From Variovorax boronicumulans (GTDB taxonomy: Bacteria; Pseudomonadota; Gammaproteobacteria; Burkholderiales; Burkholderiaceae_C): DNA of 64,000 nt. A program made the translations under genes and the position numbers. Below the pieces are notes generated by a model, which searched no databases, was not told where the DNA came from, and was given only the letters and a program-made list of their open reading frames with translations. The stretch spans positions 2,492,485 to 2,556,484 of the forward strand of contig NZ_JAAAFX010000004.1 of assembly GCF_019352895.1 (NCBI RefSeq), written 5' to 3'. Below, piece after piece: positions 46,231 through 56,636 of this stretch (position 1 is its first letter; the number at the start of each line of letters is the position of its first letter).

Positions 46231-46328
46231 CGTGAAACACCGCGGGTCCGGCTCCGCCGGCCCGCCGGTGTTGCCCCCGGACGGGGGACGGCGAAGCGAC
46301 ACGCCGTGCGCGAGCCCTCGGGGGCGGG
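46231..46328. repeat. Repeat family 2 copy G
   Basis: AACACCGCGGGTCCGGCTCC...CCGGTGTTGCCCCC, ACGGGGG and GCGACACGCCGTGCGC. It fills the joint between the AraC regulator and the xylulokinase genes. Confidence 0.7.
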
Positions 46329-47252
46329 CTAAGTGTTGCCGCCGAAGCGGCTGTCCGCCTGCCGGCGGAACTCGCTCGGCGTCATGCCCTTCACCTCGAG
46401 AAAGCGCCGGTTGAAATTGGCGACGTTGTTGAAGCCCACCTGGTAGCAGATGTCGGTCACGTAGTGGTCGGTCTGCATCAGCAGGTGGCAGGCGTTGTTG
46501 ATGCGCACGCGGTTGACGAAGTCGGTGAAGCTGTTGCCGGTGGTGCGACGGAAGTAGCGGCTGAAGCGGCTCTCGCTCATGCCGAGTTCGCCCGCCACCT
46601 CGCTCATCGAAATCGGCTCGGCCACGTTGTCGGTGATGCGGTTGACGATCAGGTTGATGCGCTCGACCTCGGCATCGCCCTCGGCGCCCTTCATCTGCAC
46701 GCTCGACAGCAGCCGGTAGTCGGTGCAATCGGCCAGGTCGGCCAGGAACTCGCAGAAGGCCGCGAGCCGGCGCAGGCCGTGCGTGGTCTTGACCCGGTGC
46801 CAGTGACGCTCGGCCTGCTCCGACAGGCCGAAGAACTCGATGCCGTGCCGTGCGCGTTCGAGCAGCAACTGCACCTCGCCCAGTTCGGGAATCTGCCGCG
46901 CGGCCTCGGCCACCGGGTCGTGACGGAACTGGATCACCAGATCGCGCGTGGGCACGCCGGCATCGGGGGTGTCGAGCGAGATCCAGTTGTGCGGCAGGCG
47001 TGGCCCGCACAGCACCAGGTGGCCGGGCTGGAACGGACCGATCCAGTCGCCGACGAAGGCCTTGCCGGAGGTCGAGGTGATCAGGTGCAGCTCGTACTCG
47101 TCGTGGCAGTGCCAGCGCGCCAGCGGGCTCGGGTAGCCGTGCGCCAGGCAGCGCACCCAGCCGGCTTCCTCGGGCGCCTCGTAGCCGAGCGCGGGCGAGC
47201 GCGCCAGGTCGTGCTCGAGCTCGGGTTCGCGCTGACGGGGAAGGGATCGCAT
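46329..47252 (-). CDS. AraC-family regulator of the polyol locus (MtlR type)
   Basis: 307 residues. N-terminal cupin sensing domain (HCHDEYELHLITSTSGKAFVGDWIGPFQPGHLVLCGPRLPHNW) and a C-terminal AraC HTH pair (MSEVAGELGMSESRFSRYFRRTTGNSF, ICYQVGFNNVANFNRRFLEVKGMTPSEFRR). Layout and position match MtlR, the activator of mtlEFGKDYZ. The ATG of MRSLPRQ was chosen. A dyad at 54942 before mtlE is its possible target. Confidence 0.9.
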   Translation of the reverse strand: MRSLPRQREPELEHDLARSPALGYEAPEEAGWVRCLAHGYPSPLARWHCHDEYELHLITSTSGKAFVGDWIGPFQPGHLVLCGPRLPHNWISLDTPDAGVPTRDLVIQFRHDPVAEAARQIPELGEVQLLLERARHGIEFFGLSEQAERHWHRVKTTHGLRRLAAFCEFLADLADCTDYRLLSSVQMKGAEGDAEVERINLIVNRITDNVAEPISMSEVAGELGMSESRFSRYFRRTTGNSFTDFVNRVRINNACHLLMQTDHYVTDICYQVGFNNVANFNRRFLEVKGMTPSEFRRQADSRFGGNT

Positions 47253-47278
47253 GCGTTGCGGGTGCTGCCAGGCCGTAT

Positions 47279-48079
47279 TCAGCTCATCACAGTACCACCG
47301 TCGACGTTGAGCGTCTGCGCCGTGATGTAGCGGGCCTCGTCGCTGGCCAGGAACACCACCGCGCCCGCCATGTCGCCGGGCCTGCCCATGCGGCCCAGCG
47401 GCACGGCCAGGCCGACCTGGCGCTTCTTCTCGCCCAGCGGCAGCTTCTCGTAGCGCGCGAACAGCGCGTCCACACCGGCCCACATGGGCGTGTCGACCAC
47501 GCCCGGCGCGATGCCGTTGACGCGGATGCCGTGCGGCGCCATCGCCAGTGCCGCGCTCTGCGTGTAGCTGATCACCGCGGCCTTGGTCGCGCAGTAGTGC
47601 GCCACCAGCGCCTCGCCACGCCGCCCGGCCTGCGAGGCCAGGTTGACCACCGACGCGCCCGGCGTGCCGGCCTCGACCATGTGCTGCAGCACCGCCTGCA
47701 TGGTGAAGAACATGCCCTTCACGTTGACCGCGAAGAGCCGGTCGAAGGAGGCCTCGTCGCTCTCGAGCAGCGGCGCCATGTCGAACACCGCCGCGTTGTT
47801 GACCAGCGTGTGCAGCGCGCCGAAGCGGGCCTGCGCGGCGGCCAGCATGCGGGCCACGGCCGCGCGGTCGGTCACGTCGGCCACGATGTAGGCCAGCGTG
47901 TCGGAGTGCTTCGCCGCGAGCGCGCGCACGGCTTCGGGCGCTTCGGCCTCGCGGTCGACCACGCTGCAGCGCGCGCCTTCGGCCAGGCAGGCCTGCACGA
48001 TCGCGAGGCCGATGCCGCCGCCCGCGCCGGTCACCAGCACGTGGCGGCCGGCCAGGCGGCCGATGGGGGAATTCGTCAT
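47279..48079 (-). CDS. SDR-family polyol dehydrogenase (sorbitol dehydrogenase-like)
   Basis: 266 residues, classical short-chain dehydrogenase. NAD-binding TGAGGGIG, NNAA, catalytic Ser in NLASQAG, YCATK (Tyr-x3-Lys), and C-terminal DGGTVMS. Acidic Asp after the second strand (SVVDRE) favours NAD. It resembles SmoS-type sorbitol/galactitol dehydrogenases and would yield fructose for the fructokinase next door. The ATG overlaps the fructokinase stop by 4 bp. Confidence 0.88.
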   Translation of the reverse strand: MTNSPIGRLAGRHVLVTGAGGGIGLAIVQACLAEGARCSVVDREAEAPEAVRALAAKHSDTLAYIVADVTDRAAVARMLAAAQARFGALHTLVNNAAVFDMAPLLESDEASFDRLFAVNVKGMFFTMQAVLQHMVEAGTPGASVVNLASQAGRRGEALVAHYCATKAAVISYTQSAALAMAPHGIRVNGIAPGVVDTPMWAGVDALFARYEKLPLGEKKRQVGLAVPLGRMGRPGDMAGAVVFLASDEARYITAQTLNVDGGTVMS

Positions 48080-49041
48080 GCCTGTTGTTCCTTGGAAAAG
48101 TGATTCAGTGCCGCATCGAGTTCGGCCCGCGTGGGCGGCGCCGCGCCCGCGCGCGTGCAGTTGAGCGCGGCTGCGGTGACGGCAAAGCGCAGCACGGTGT
48201 GCCAGGCCTCGTCGGTCAAGGTGCCAAGTTGTGCGACCTGCTCGACGCCCTGCGCCAGCAGCGCGACCGACAGCGCGGCCGCGAAGGCATCGCCCGCGCC
48301 GATGGTGTCGACCACCTGCACGGCCGGTGGCCGGACCGCTATCGGCGCCCGGCCCGCGCGGTACAAGGTGACGCCCTCGCCGCCGCGCGTGAGCAGCACC
48401 GCGCGCGGGCCCGGGCCGTCGTTCGATGCCAGCAGGGCCGCGGCCGTGTCGCCCGGCGCGCGGCCTGGCGCGATGTGCGCGGCGTCCTCGTCGCTGAGCT
48501 TGAGCAGGTCGCAGGCCGCGACCCAGCGCGGCAGCCTGGCACGGTAGCCCGCCATGTCGGGGATCAGGCTGGGCCGCACGTTGGGATCGAAGAGCACGAT
48601 GCGCCGGCCGCGCTGGGCCTCGACCAGCGCGGTGATGCGGCCGGCCGCGGGCTCGGTCAGCAGCGAGATGGCGCCGAAGTGCAGGTAGCGGCAGCTGTCG
48701 GGCAAGGTGGGCAGTGGATCGGGCGCCCACCGCGTGTCGGCCGTGCCCTGCGTGTAGAAGGCGTAGCGGTTGGTCTGCGGCGTGCGTTCGACGAAGGCCA
48801 GCGTCGACGGCGCGTCGCTGCGCAGCACGAAGCGCGTGTCGACGCCGTTGCGCTCCAGGTGCTGCAGCAGCCGCTCGCCGAACAGGTCGGTCGAGAGCTG
48901 CGTGATGAAGCCCGTGGGCTCGCCCAGGCGCGCGGCGGCGATGGCGCCGTTGGCCGGCGCGCCGCCCTCGTGGCCTTCGAAGCGCAATCCTTCGATGGCG
49001 GTGAAATCGATCAGAGCTTCGCCCACGAATGCGATGCGCAT
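48076..49041 (-). CDS. PfkB-family fructokinase
   Basis: 321 residues. PfkB signatures: EGGAPANGAIAAARLG near the start and DTIGAGDAFAAALSVALL near the end, holding the catalytic Asp. The likely product is fructose-6-P, feeding pgi; it corresponds to MtlZ. GGAGG before the ATG overlaps the stop of the dehydrogenase gene, so coupling is likely. Confidence 0.88.
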   Translation of the reverse strand: MRIAFVGEALIDFTAIEGLRFEGHEGGAPANGAIAAARLGEPTGFITQLSTDLFGERLLQHLERNGVDTRFVLRSDAPSTLAFVERTPQTNRYAFYTQGTADTRWAPDPLPTLPDSCRYLHFGAISLLTEPAAGRITALVEAQRGRRIVLFDPNVRPSLIPDMAGYRARLPRWVAACDLLKLSDEDAAHIAPGRAPGDTAAALLASNDGPGPRAVLLTRGGEGVTLYRAGRAPIAVRPPAVQVVDTIGAGDAFAAALSVALLAQGVEQVAQLGTLTDEAWHTVLRFAVTAAALNCTRAGAAPPTRAELDAALNHFSKEQQA

Positions 49042-49044
49042 GGC

Positions 49045-50466
49045 TCAGCCCTCCTGCACGACGAAGGCGTCCACGCGCCGGCGCGCACGCCGCAGCGCAT
49101 CGACCAGCCGCGGGTCGTTGGCCAGCGCGCCCCACAGCGCGCGGTCGGCGCCGAAGGCGGCCACCGGGTCGGACGCGTCGCAGATCGCATGCGCCAGTGC
49201 CGGGTCCATGCCCTGGTCCTGGTAGACGTAGGGCAGCTGACCCGCATGCCAGCGCTGCAGGAAGGCCAGGAACAGCGCGGGCAGCATGGCCACGCTGTCG
49301 ATGGTCTCGCCGCGCGTGAGCCGCTCGCGCACCGTGGGCGCGATGAAGCCGGGGATCTTCGAGAAACCGTCCATCGCCACGCGCTGGTTGGTGTCGCGGA
49401 TGGCCGGGTTGCCGAAGCGCTCGAGCACCACGTCGCGATAGGCCGGCAGGTCGACCGGGCTGGGCGCACCGGGTGCACTCAGCACCGGGATCACGTCGTC
49501 TGTCACGTAGTCGTAGGCCATCTGCCGGATCGCGGGCCGGTGCGTGCCTTCGTGGATGAACTGCAGGCCGACCAGCGTGCCGGCCCAGGCGATGCAGCTG
49601 TGGGTGGCGTTGAGCAGCCGGATCTTGGCCTCCTCGTAGGGTTGGACCGAAGCCACCAGTTCGACGCCCACGCGTTCCCACGCGGGCCGGCCTGCGATGA
49701 AGTCGTCTTCGATCACCCACTGAATGAAGCTCTCGGCCGTGACCGGCGCGGCGTCGTCGATGCCCGTGGCCGCGCGCACGCGTTCGCGCAGCTCGGGCGG
49801 CGGCCGCGGCGTGATGCGGTCGACCATCGCGTTGGGGCAGGTGGTGTTCGCCTGCACCCAATCGCGCAAGGCCGTGTCGCCGCTGCGCGCGATGAACTCG
49901 AGCAGGCCGTGGCGGAAGCGCTCGCCGTTGTGGCGCAGGTTGTCGCAGTTGAGCAGCGTGAGCGGGCCCGCATCGGCCGCGCGCCGCGCACGCAGCAGCG
50001 CACAGAGTGCGCCGTAGACCGTCTGGCCGGCCTCGCCTCGGCGCGCAAGCGCGATGTCCGCGGCCAGTTCGGCGAAGGACAGGTCGAGCGCGCCCTTGGC
50101 ATCGAGGTAGTAGCCGGCCTCGGTCACGGTGAAGGAGACGATGCGGGTCGCGGGATCGGCACCGCAGGCGATCACCGCGGCCAGCGTGGCTTCGTAGGGC
50201 AGCACGCGGCGGATCGCCGTGATGCGTTCGTAGTGGAAGGCGCCGGCCGGGGTCACGGTCTCCAGCGTGTAGGCGCCGCCCTGCGCCTGCAGTGCCGCCA
50301 GCACCTCGGCCATGTCGGCGCGCAGGTTGGCGCCGACCAGCGACCAGCGCGTGTCGCCCAGGTCGAGGAGCCGCTGCAGATAGACCGCCTGGTGGGCGCG
50401 ATGGAAGGAGCCGAGCCCCAGGTGCAGCACCACGAGGTCGGTGTCCGGCACGGTTGCGAGTGTCAC
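49045..50466 (-). CDS. mtlD: Mannitol/arabitol dehydrogenase (long-chain polyol dehydrogenase)
   Basis: 473 residues of the mannitol 2-dehydrogenase family: N-terminal LHLGLGSFHRAHQAVYL for NAD, and KIRLLNATHSCIAWAG with the catalytic Lys plus Asn and His. It oxidises mannitol to fructose or D-arabitol to xylulose, matching the two kinases in the locus. A 38-bp gap follows mtlK. Confidence 0.92.
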   Translation of the reverse strand: MTLATVPDTDLVVLHLGLGSFHRAHQAVYLQRLLDLGDTRWSLVGANLRADMAEVLAALQAQGGAYTLETVTPAGAFHYERITAIRRVLPYEATLAAVIACGADPATRIVSFTVTEAGYYLDAKGALDLSFAELAADIALARRGEAGQTVYGALCALLRARRAADAGPLTLLNCDNLRHNGERFRHGLLEFIARSGDTALRDWVQANTTCPNAMVDRITPRPPPELRERVRAATGIDDAAPVTAESFIQWVIEDDFIAGRPAWERVGVELVASVQPYEEAKIRLLNATHSCIAWAGTLVGLQFIHEGTHRPAIRQMAYDYVTDDVIPVLSAPGAPSPVDLPAYRDVVLERFGNPAIRDTNQRVAMDGFSKIPGFIAPTVRERLTRGETIDSVAMLPALFLAFLQRWHAGQLPYVYQDQGMDPALAHAICDASDPVAAFGADRALWGALANDPRLVDALRRARRRVDAFVVQEG

Positions 50467-50503
50467 GTCGAGCTTTCGGATGAAGAGATGAAGAGAGGGG
50501 AGA

Positions 50504-51544
<1,041 letters not shown>

Positions 51545-51616
51545 TCAAAACTCCTTGATTGCGGATGAGCAGGCTGACGAGACGCCTGCACGGATCGCAG
51601 GCGCCCAGCCCCATGC

Positions 51617-51708
51617 GGGAGCTGCCGCGGAACCGGCTTTGCCGGGCCGCTGGCAGCGCCCCCTTGAGGGGGTTGACGAAGCGACACGCAGTGCGCGAAG
51701 ACTGGGGG
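51617..51708. repeat. Repeat family 2 copy H
   Basis: GCTGCCGCGGAACCGGC-TTT-GCCGGGCCGCTGGCAGC hairpin, CCCCCTTGAGGGGG, GCGACACGCAGTGCGC. It fills the mtlG-mtlK joint. Confidence 0.75.
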
Positions 51709-51711
51709 TGT

Positions 51712-52533
51712 TCATTTCACGGCGCCGAAGGTCAGGCCTTGGACGAGTTGCTTCTGAGAGAACCAGCCGAACACCACGATCGGCGCGATGGCCATCAGCG
51801 AGGCCGCGGACAGCTTGGCCCAGAACAGGCCTTCGGGGCTCGAGTACTGCGAGATCAGCGTGGCCAGCGTGCCGGCCTTGGCCGAGACCAGGTTGAGCGC
51901 CCAGAAGGCCTCGTTCCAGCTCAGCACCAGGCACAGCAGGCCGCACGAGGCCAGCCCGCCCACCGACAGCGGCAGCACCACGTGGCGGAATTCGGTCCAG
52001 AGGCTGGCGCCGTCCATGCGCGCGGCCTCGAGGATCTCGTTGGGGATGTCCTTGTAGCTGGTGTAGAGCATCCAGACCATGATCGGCAGGTTCGACAGCG
52101 TGAACACGATGGTCAGCGCGCTCAGCGAATCGAGCATGCCCGCGCTCTGCGCCAGCACGTAGATCGGCACCAGCGCGCCGACCGCGGGCATCATCTTGGT
52201 CGAGAGCATCCACATCAGGATGTCGCGCGTGCGCTTCGTTCGGAAGAAGGCCATCGAGTACGCCGCCGGCGCCGCGATCAGCAGGCCGAGCACGGTCGAG
52301 CCCAGGCTGGTGATCAGCGAGTTGCGCGCGTACAGCAGGTAGTCGCTGCGGCGCTGCACCTCGGCGAAGTTGTCGAGCGTGGGCTCGAACACGAACAGCG
52401 GCGGCACCGCGATGGCCTGCAGCTCGGTCTTGAAGGCCGTGAGGAACAGCCAGCCCAGCGGGAAGAAGAGCAGCAGCGCGACGGCCCAGGCGCCGAGGGT
52501 GCGCAGCAGCGTGAACAAGGGATGGGGTTGCAT
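51712..52533 (-). CDS. mtlG: Polyol ABC transporter permease (MtlG type)
   Basis: 273 residues, six membrane helices, MalG-like EAA loop EILEAARMDGASLWTEFRHVVLPLS. It pairs with MtlF, whose stop is 12 bp upstream. Confidence 0.9.
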   Translation of the reverse strand: MQPHPLFTLLRTLGAWAVALLLFFPLGWLFLTAFKTELQAIAVPPLFVFEPTLDNFAEVQRRSDYLLYARNSLITSLGSTVLGLLIAAPAAYSMAFFRTKRTRDILMWMLSTKMMPAVGALVPIYVLAQSAGMLDSLSALTIVFTLSNLPIMVWMLYTSYKDIPNEILEAARMDGASLWTEFRHVVLPLSVGGLASCGLLCLVLSWNEAFWALNLVSAKAGTLATLISQYSSPEGLFWAKLSAASLMAIAPIVVFGWFSQKQLVQGLTFGAVK

Positions 52534-52545
52534 GATGGTGAGTCC

Positions 52546-53403
52546 CTAGTCCAGGTTCTTGCCGACGATGCGGATCAGGAAGGCGGCCACGATGTTGGCC
52601 AGCACCACCGCGAACAGCGCACCGGCCGAGGCCACGCCCACGTCGAAGTTCATCAGCGACTGCTTGAAGATCATGTAGGTGAGGTTGGTGCTCTCGTTGC
52701 CCGGGCCGCCGTTGGTGGTGATGGCGATCTCGGCGAACACGCTGAGCAGGAAGATCATCTCGATCATGATCACCACCGCCATCGGCCGGCCCAGGTGCGG
52801 GATGGTCAGGTAGAAGAAGCGCTGCGGTGCCGAGGCGCCGTCCATGCGCGCGGCCTCCATCTGCTCGCGGTCCAGCGATTGCAGCGAGGTGATGAAGATC
52901 AGGCAGGCGAAGGGCAGCCACTGCCAGGCCACCATGACGATCACCGACAGCAGCGGCACGTCGGTGAGCCAGTCGACCGGCGTGGCGCCGAAGAAGCGCC
53001 ACAGGTCGGCCAGCACGCCGTAGATCGGGTTCATCATCATGTGCTTCCACAGCAGCGCGTTGACCGCCGGCATGACGAAGAAGGGCGAGATCAGCAGCAC
53101 CCGCACGATGCCGCGGCCCGGGAAGGGTTCGTTGACCAGCAGCGCCAGCAGCACGCCGCCCACCACGGTGATGACGATCACGCTGCCGATCAGCAGCAGC
53201 GTGTTCCAGACCGCCGGCCAGAAGTCGGGGTCGGTCACGAAGTAATGGAAGTTCTCCAGGCCGGCGAAGGGATGCTCGCCCGGCTGCATCAGGTTGTAGC
53301 TGACGAAGGAGAAGTAGATCGTCATCGCCAGCGGCACGATCATCCAGAGCAGGAGCGTGAGCACCGCGGGCGCCATGAGGAGGCGGGGCAGGAGTCGGTT
53401 CAT
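52546..53403 (-). CDS. mtlF: Polyol ABC transporter permease (MtlF type)
   Basis: 285 residues, six helices, MalF-like EAA loop QMEAARMDGASAPQRFFYLTIPHLG. Upstream the joint to mtlE carries repeat family 1. Confidence 0.9.
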   Translation of the reverse strand: MNRLLPRLLMAPAVLTLLLWMIVPLAMTIYFSFVSYNLMQPGEHPFAGLENFHYFVTDPDFWPAVWNTLLLIGSVIVITVVGGVLLALLVNEPFPGRGIVRVLLISPFFVMPAVNALLWKHMMMNPIYGVLADLWRFFGATPVDWLTDVPLLSVIVMVAWQWLPFACLIFITSLQSLDREQMEAARMDGASAPQRFFYLTIPHLGRPMAVVIMIEMIFLLSVFAEIAITTNGGPGNESTNLTYMIFKQSLMNFDVGVASAGALFAVVLANIVAAFLIRIVGKNLD

Positions 53404-53430
53404 GAGCAGGTCCCTTCTTGTTGTCTCTGG

Positions 53431-53538
53431 CTCCTTCCCCCTTTGGGGGAAGGCGGGGATGGGGGCTCCCCATCGATCACTGCAGCGATCGATGCGCCGC
53501 GGGCCCCCACCCCGGCCCTCCTCCGGCAGGGGAGGGAG
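53431..53538. repeat. Repeat family 1 copy C with internal dyad
   Basis: CTTCCCCCTTTGGGGGAAG at the left and CCCTCCTCCGGCAGGGGAGGG at the right, inverted pair. Between them CATCGATC, eight bases, GATCGATG is a further perfect dyad. It lies between the binding-protein gene and the permease genes, the same place as REP elements in the E. coli malE-malF joint. Confidence 0.75.
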
Positions 53539-53547
53539 AGGGACGGC

Positions 53548-54855
53548 TTACTTGTAGTACCCGGCCTTCTTCATCTCCCGCTCCGCCGCCGTCTGCGAGG
53601 TCTTGAGCGCCTGGTCGACCGTGACCTTGCCCGACAGGGCCGCGCTCATCTGCTGGCCCACCGCCACGCCGATGGCCTGGAACTCGGGGATGGCCGCGTA
53701 CTGCACGCCGACGTAGGGCGACTTGGGCAAGGTGCTGTCGGTGAGGTTGGCGCTGTCGATGGCCTTCTTCTCGGCCTCCGCGAACTTCGCGACCTTCTGG
53801 AACTCGGGGTTGGCGTAGGTCGACTTGCGCGTGCCGGTGGGCACCGTGGCCCAGCCGGTTTCCTTGGCCACGAGGTTGATGTAGTCCTTGGAGGTGGCCC
53901 ACTTGATGAACTTCTGTGCGGCCTCGTCCTTGGTCGAGCTGGCCGGGATGGCCAGGTTCCACGACCACAGCCAGTTGGCGCCCTTGGGCGTGACGGCCGT
54001 CGGCGCCTGCGCGAAGGCCACCTTGTCGGCCACCTTCGACTGCTTCGGGTCGCTGATGAACGAGGCCGCGATGGTCGCGTCGACCCAGGCCGCGCACTTG
54101 CCTTCGTTGAACAACGCGAGGTTCTCGTTGAAGCTGTTGGCCGAGGCGCCGGGCGGGCCGTCCTTCTTCATCAGGTCGACGTAGAAGGTGATCGCGTCCT
54201 TCCAGGCCTTGGTGTCGATCTGCGGCTTCCACTGCATGTCGAACCACTGGCCGCCGTTGGTGTTGACCAGCGTGCTCAGGAAGGCCATGTTGTCGCCCCA
54301 GCCCGGCTTGCCGCGCAGGCACATGCCGTAGACGCCGGCCTTGGGGTCGTTGGCCTTGTCGGCAAACTCCTTGACCTGCGCCCAGGTCGGCTGCTCGGGC
54401 ATCTTGAAACCGACCTTGTCGGCCAGGTCCTTGCGGTACATGAGCATCGAGCTCTCGCCGTAGAAGGGGGCGGCGTAGAGCTTGCCGTCGGTCGACAGGC
54501 CGGCGCGGATCGCGGGCAGCAGGTCGTCCACGTCGTAGGCCGCATCGGTGGCGATGGGCTTGAGCCAGCCCTTCTTCGACCAGATCGGCGCCTCGTACAG
54601 GCCGATGGTCATCACGTCGAACTGGCCGCCCTTGGTGGCGATGTCGGTGGTCACGCGCTGGCGCAGCGTGCCCTCCTCCAGCGTGACCCACTTGAGCTTG
54701 ATGTCGGGGTTGGCCTTCTCGAAGAAGGGCGTGAGCTTCTGCATCTCGATCATGTGGCCGTTGTTGACGGTGGCGATGACCAGTTCCGTGGCGGCGTGGG
54801 CGAACCCCGCGCCGGCGATCGCGAGCGCAACGCCCGCCTTGAGATAACGCTTCAT
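53548..54855 (-). CDS. mtlE: Polyol ABC transporter binding protein (MtlE/SmoE type)
   Basis: 435 residues. Signal peptide MKRYLKAGVALAIAGAGFAHA-ATE. Mature family features: NNGHMIEMQKLTPFFEKANPDIKLKWVTLEEGTLRQRVTTDIATKGGQFDVMTIG and YAAPFYGESSMLMYRKDL. It is the periplasmic receptor for mannitol, sorbitol or arabitol. It is first in the operon mtlE-F-G-K-D-fructokinase-SDR-R-xylB. Confidence 0.92.
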   Translation of the reverse strand: MKRYLKAGVALAIAGAGFAHAATELVIATVNNGHMIEMQKLTPFFEKANPDIKLKWVTLEEGTLRQRVTTDIATKGGQFDVMTIGLYEAPIWSKKGWLKPIATDAAYDVDDLLPAIRAGLSTDGKLYAAPFYGESSMLMYRKDLADKVGFKMPEQPTWAQVKEFADKANDPKAGVYGMCLRGKPGWGDNMAFLSTLVNTNGGQWFDMQWKPQIDTKAWKDAITFYVDLMKKDGPPGASANSFNENLALFNEGKCAAWVDATIAASFISDPKQSKVADKVAFAQAPTAVTPKGANWLWSWNLAIPASSTKDEAAQKFIKWATSKDYINLVAKETGWATVPTGTRKSTYANPEFQKVAKFAEAEKKAIDSANLTDSTLPKSPYVGVQYAAIPEFQAIGVAVGQQMSAALSGKVTVDQALKTSQTAAEREMKKAGYYK

Positions 54856-54941
54856 GACTTGTCTCCTGTGGTTCTCACGGCCGTCTGCCGCCGAAGCCGA
54901 TTCTGGAGACACAGTCCTTCGGTTCCGGTACGCCAAAGGAG

Positions 54942-54970
54942 GCCATTGATACTTTTATGCATCGAATGGC
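54942..54970. promoter_or_regulatory. Operator candidate upstream of mtlE
   Basis: GCCATT and AATGGC, 6-bp perfect arms around an AT-rich centre, about 87 bp before the mtlE ATG. TATCAA downstream on the minus strand could be the -10. A target for the AraC regulator is possible. Confidence 0.4.
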
Positions 54971-55036
54971 TAGTGCATTCCCTATATTTGGCAAGACAGC
55001 ATGGATACGTGTCGGCCAGGTACAGGCCGCAGACGC

Positions 55037-55060
55037 AAAAAAGGCCGCTGTCGCGGCCTT
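55037..55060 (-). terminator. pgi terminator
   Basis: On the minus strand AAGGCCGC, loop GACA, GCGGCCTT followed by T residues; 23 bp after the pgi stop. Confidence 0.88.
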
Positions 55061-55082
55061 CCTTGTGGCGCAGCGAACGGCC

Positions 55083-56636
55083 TCAGCGCAGACGCTGCAG
55101 CAGCCCCGCGGTCGACGGGTCGAGCCCCGTCACGTCGCCCGAGGCCAGCCGCGGCTCGATGTCGCGTGCCAGCACCTTGCCCAGCTCCACGCCCCACTGG
55201 TCGAAGCTGTTGATGCCCCACAGCGCGCCGCTGGTGAACACACGGTGCTCGTACATGGCGAGGAAGGCGCCCAGGGAGGCCGGTGTGAGCTGATCCAGCA
55301 CGAAGAAGGTGCTGGGCCGGTTGCCCGGGAAGTTGCGGTGCCCGCCCTCGTCCGCCTTTCCAAGCATCAGCGCCTGCGCCTGCGCCAGCGCATTGGCCAG
55401 CAGCTTGGGATGGTGCCCTTCGAGATCGTGCGCGGCCTCGCGCACCGCGACGAACTCCAGCGGGATCACGTCGGTGCCCTGGTGCAGCATCTGGAAGTAG
55501 GCGTGCTGGCCGTTGGTGCCCGGCTCGCCCCACAACACCGGCGAGGTGCCGAAGGGCAGCGGCGCGCCGCTGGCGTCGACCTGCTTGCCGTTACTCTCCA
55601 TCTCGAGCTGCTGCAGGTAGGCCGGCAGGCGCTTGAGCGCGCTGTGGTACGGCGCGATGCTGCGGCTGGTGAAGCCGTGGAAGTTGCGATACCAGACGTC
55701 GAGCAGGCCCAGGCGCACCGGCAGGTTCTGCGCCAGCGGCGTGGTGCGGAAATGCTCGTCCATCGCGTGCGCGCCGGCCAGCATCTGGCGAAAGCCCTCG
55801 GCGCCGATCGCCAGCGCGATCGGCAGGCCGATGGCCGACCACAGCGAGTAGCGCCCGCCCACCCAGTCCCAGAAGCCGAAGGTCTTCTCGATGCCGAAGG
55901 CGCGCGCCGCCTCGACGTTGGTGGTGAGCGCCGCGAAATGCCGCGCCACGTCGACGCCGCCCGACTGCGTGAACCAGCGCTTGGCCGACTGCGCATTGGC
56001 CAGCGTCTCGGCGGTGGTGAAGGTCTTGGAGGCCACGACGAACAGCGTGTGCTCGGGCGCCAGGCCCTTGAGCACGCCGGCCAGTTCGTGGCCGTCGACG
56101 TTGGAGACGAAGTGGAAGCGCTTGCCCGGTGCCGTGAAGGCATCGAGCGCCAGCACCGCCATCTGCGGCCCGAGGTCGGAGCCGCCGATGCCGATGTTGA
56201 CCACGTCGGTGATCGTGTGGTCGGAGCGCACCGATTCGGCGTACGCCAGCATCGCGTCGAGCGTGGCGTGCACCTCGGCCAGTTCGGCCTTGCGCGTGGT
56301 CACCGCGTCGGCCGGCGCGCGCAGCAGGAAGTGCATCACGGCCCGGTCCTCGGTGCCGTTGATGGGTTCGCCGGCGAACATCGCGTCGCGGTGCGCCTCG
56401 AGGCCGGACTCGCGCGCCAGCGCGAACAGCAGCTCTTCGGTGCGCGCGTCGATCCGGTTCTTCGACAGGTCGGCGAAGACGTGAGGCGCCGATTCGCTCA
56501 GCGCCTCGAAACGCGATACGCCTTCCGAGGCGAAGGCTTCACGCACGTCGAAGGCGCGGCCGGTTTCGGCGTAATGCGCCTGCAGCTGCTTCCAGGCCGC
56601 GGTGCGGTCGCAACGCGTGCCCGTGCGGGCGCTCAT
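55083..56636 (-). CDS. pgi: Glucose-6-phosphate isomerase
   Basis: 517 residues. Signatures: [47 protein letters not shown] and [16 protein letters not shown]. It interconverts glucose-6-P and fructose-6-P. The ATG overlaps the tal stop (ATGA). It ends at the terminator at 55037. Context: fructose-6-P from the polyol locus enters here on the way to zwf. Confidence 0.96.
   Translation of the reverse strand: MSARTGTRCDRTAAWKQLQAHYAETGRAFDVREAFASEGVSRFEALSESAPHVFADLSKNRIDARTEELLFALARESGLEAHRDAMFAGEPINGTEDRAVMHFLLRAPADAVTTRKAELAEVHATLDAMLAYAESVRSDHTITDVVNIGIGGSDLGPQMAVLALDAFTAPGKRFHFVSNVDGHELAGVLKGLAPEHTLFVVASKTFTTAETLANAQSAKRWFTQSGGVDVARHFAALTTNVEAARAFGIEKTFGFWDWVGGRYSLWSAIGLPIALAIGAEGFRQMLAGAHAMDEHFRTTPLAQNLPVRLGLLDVWYRNFHGFTSRSIAPYHSALKRLPAYLQQLEMESNGKQVDASGAPLPFGTSPVLWGEPGTNGQHAYFQMLHQGTDVIPLEFVAVREAAHDLEGHHPKLLANALAQAQALMLGKADEGGHRNFPGNRPSTFFVLDQLTPASLGAFLAMYEHRVFTSGALWGINSFDQWGVELGKVLARDIEPRLASGDVTGLDPSTAGLLQRLR

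Noticed and set aside
51559..55293. Long + strand open frame of His/Gln/Arg-rich sequence opposite the mtl transporter genes
   Set aside because: Antisense of well-supported permease, ATPase and binding-protein genes; low-complexity translation and no ribosome site.
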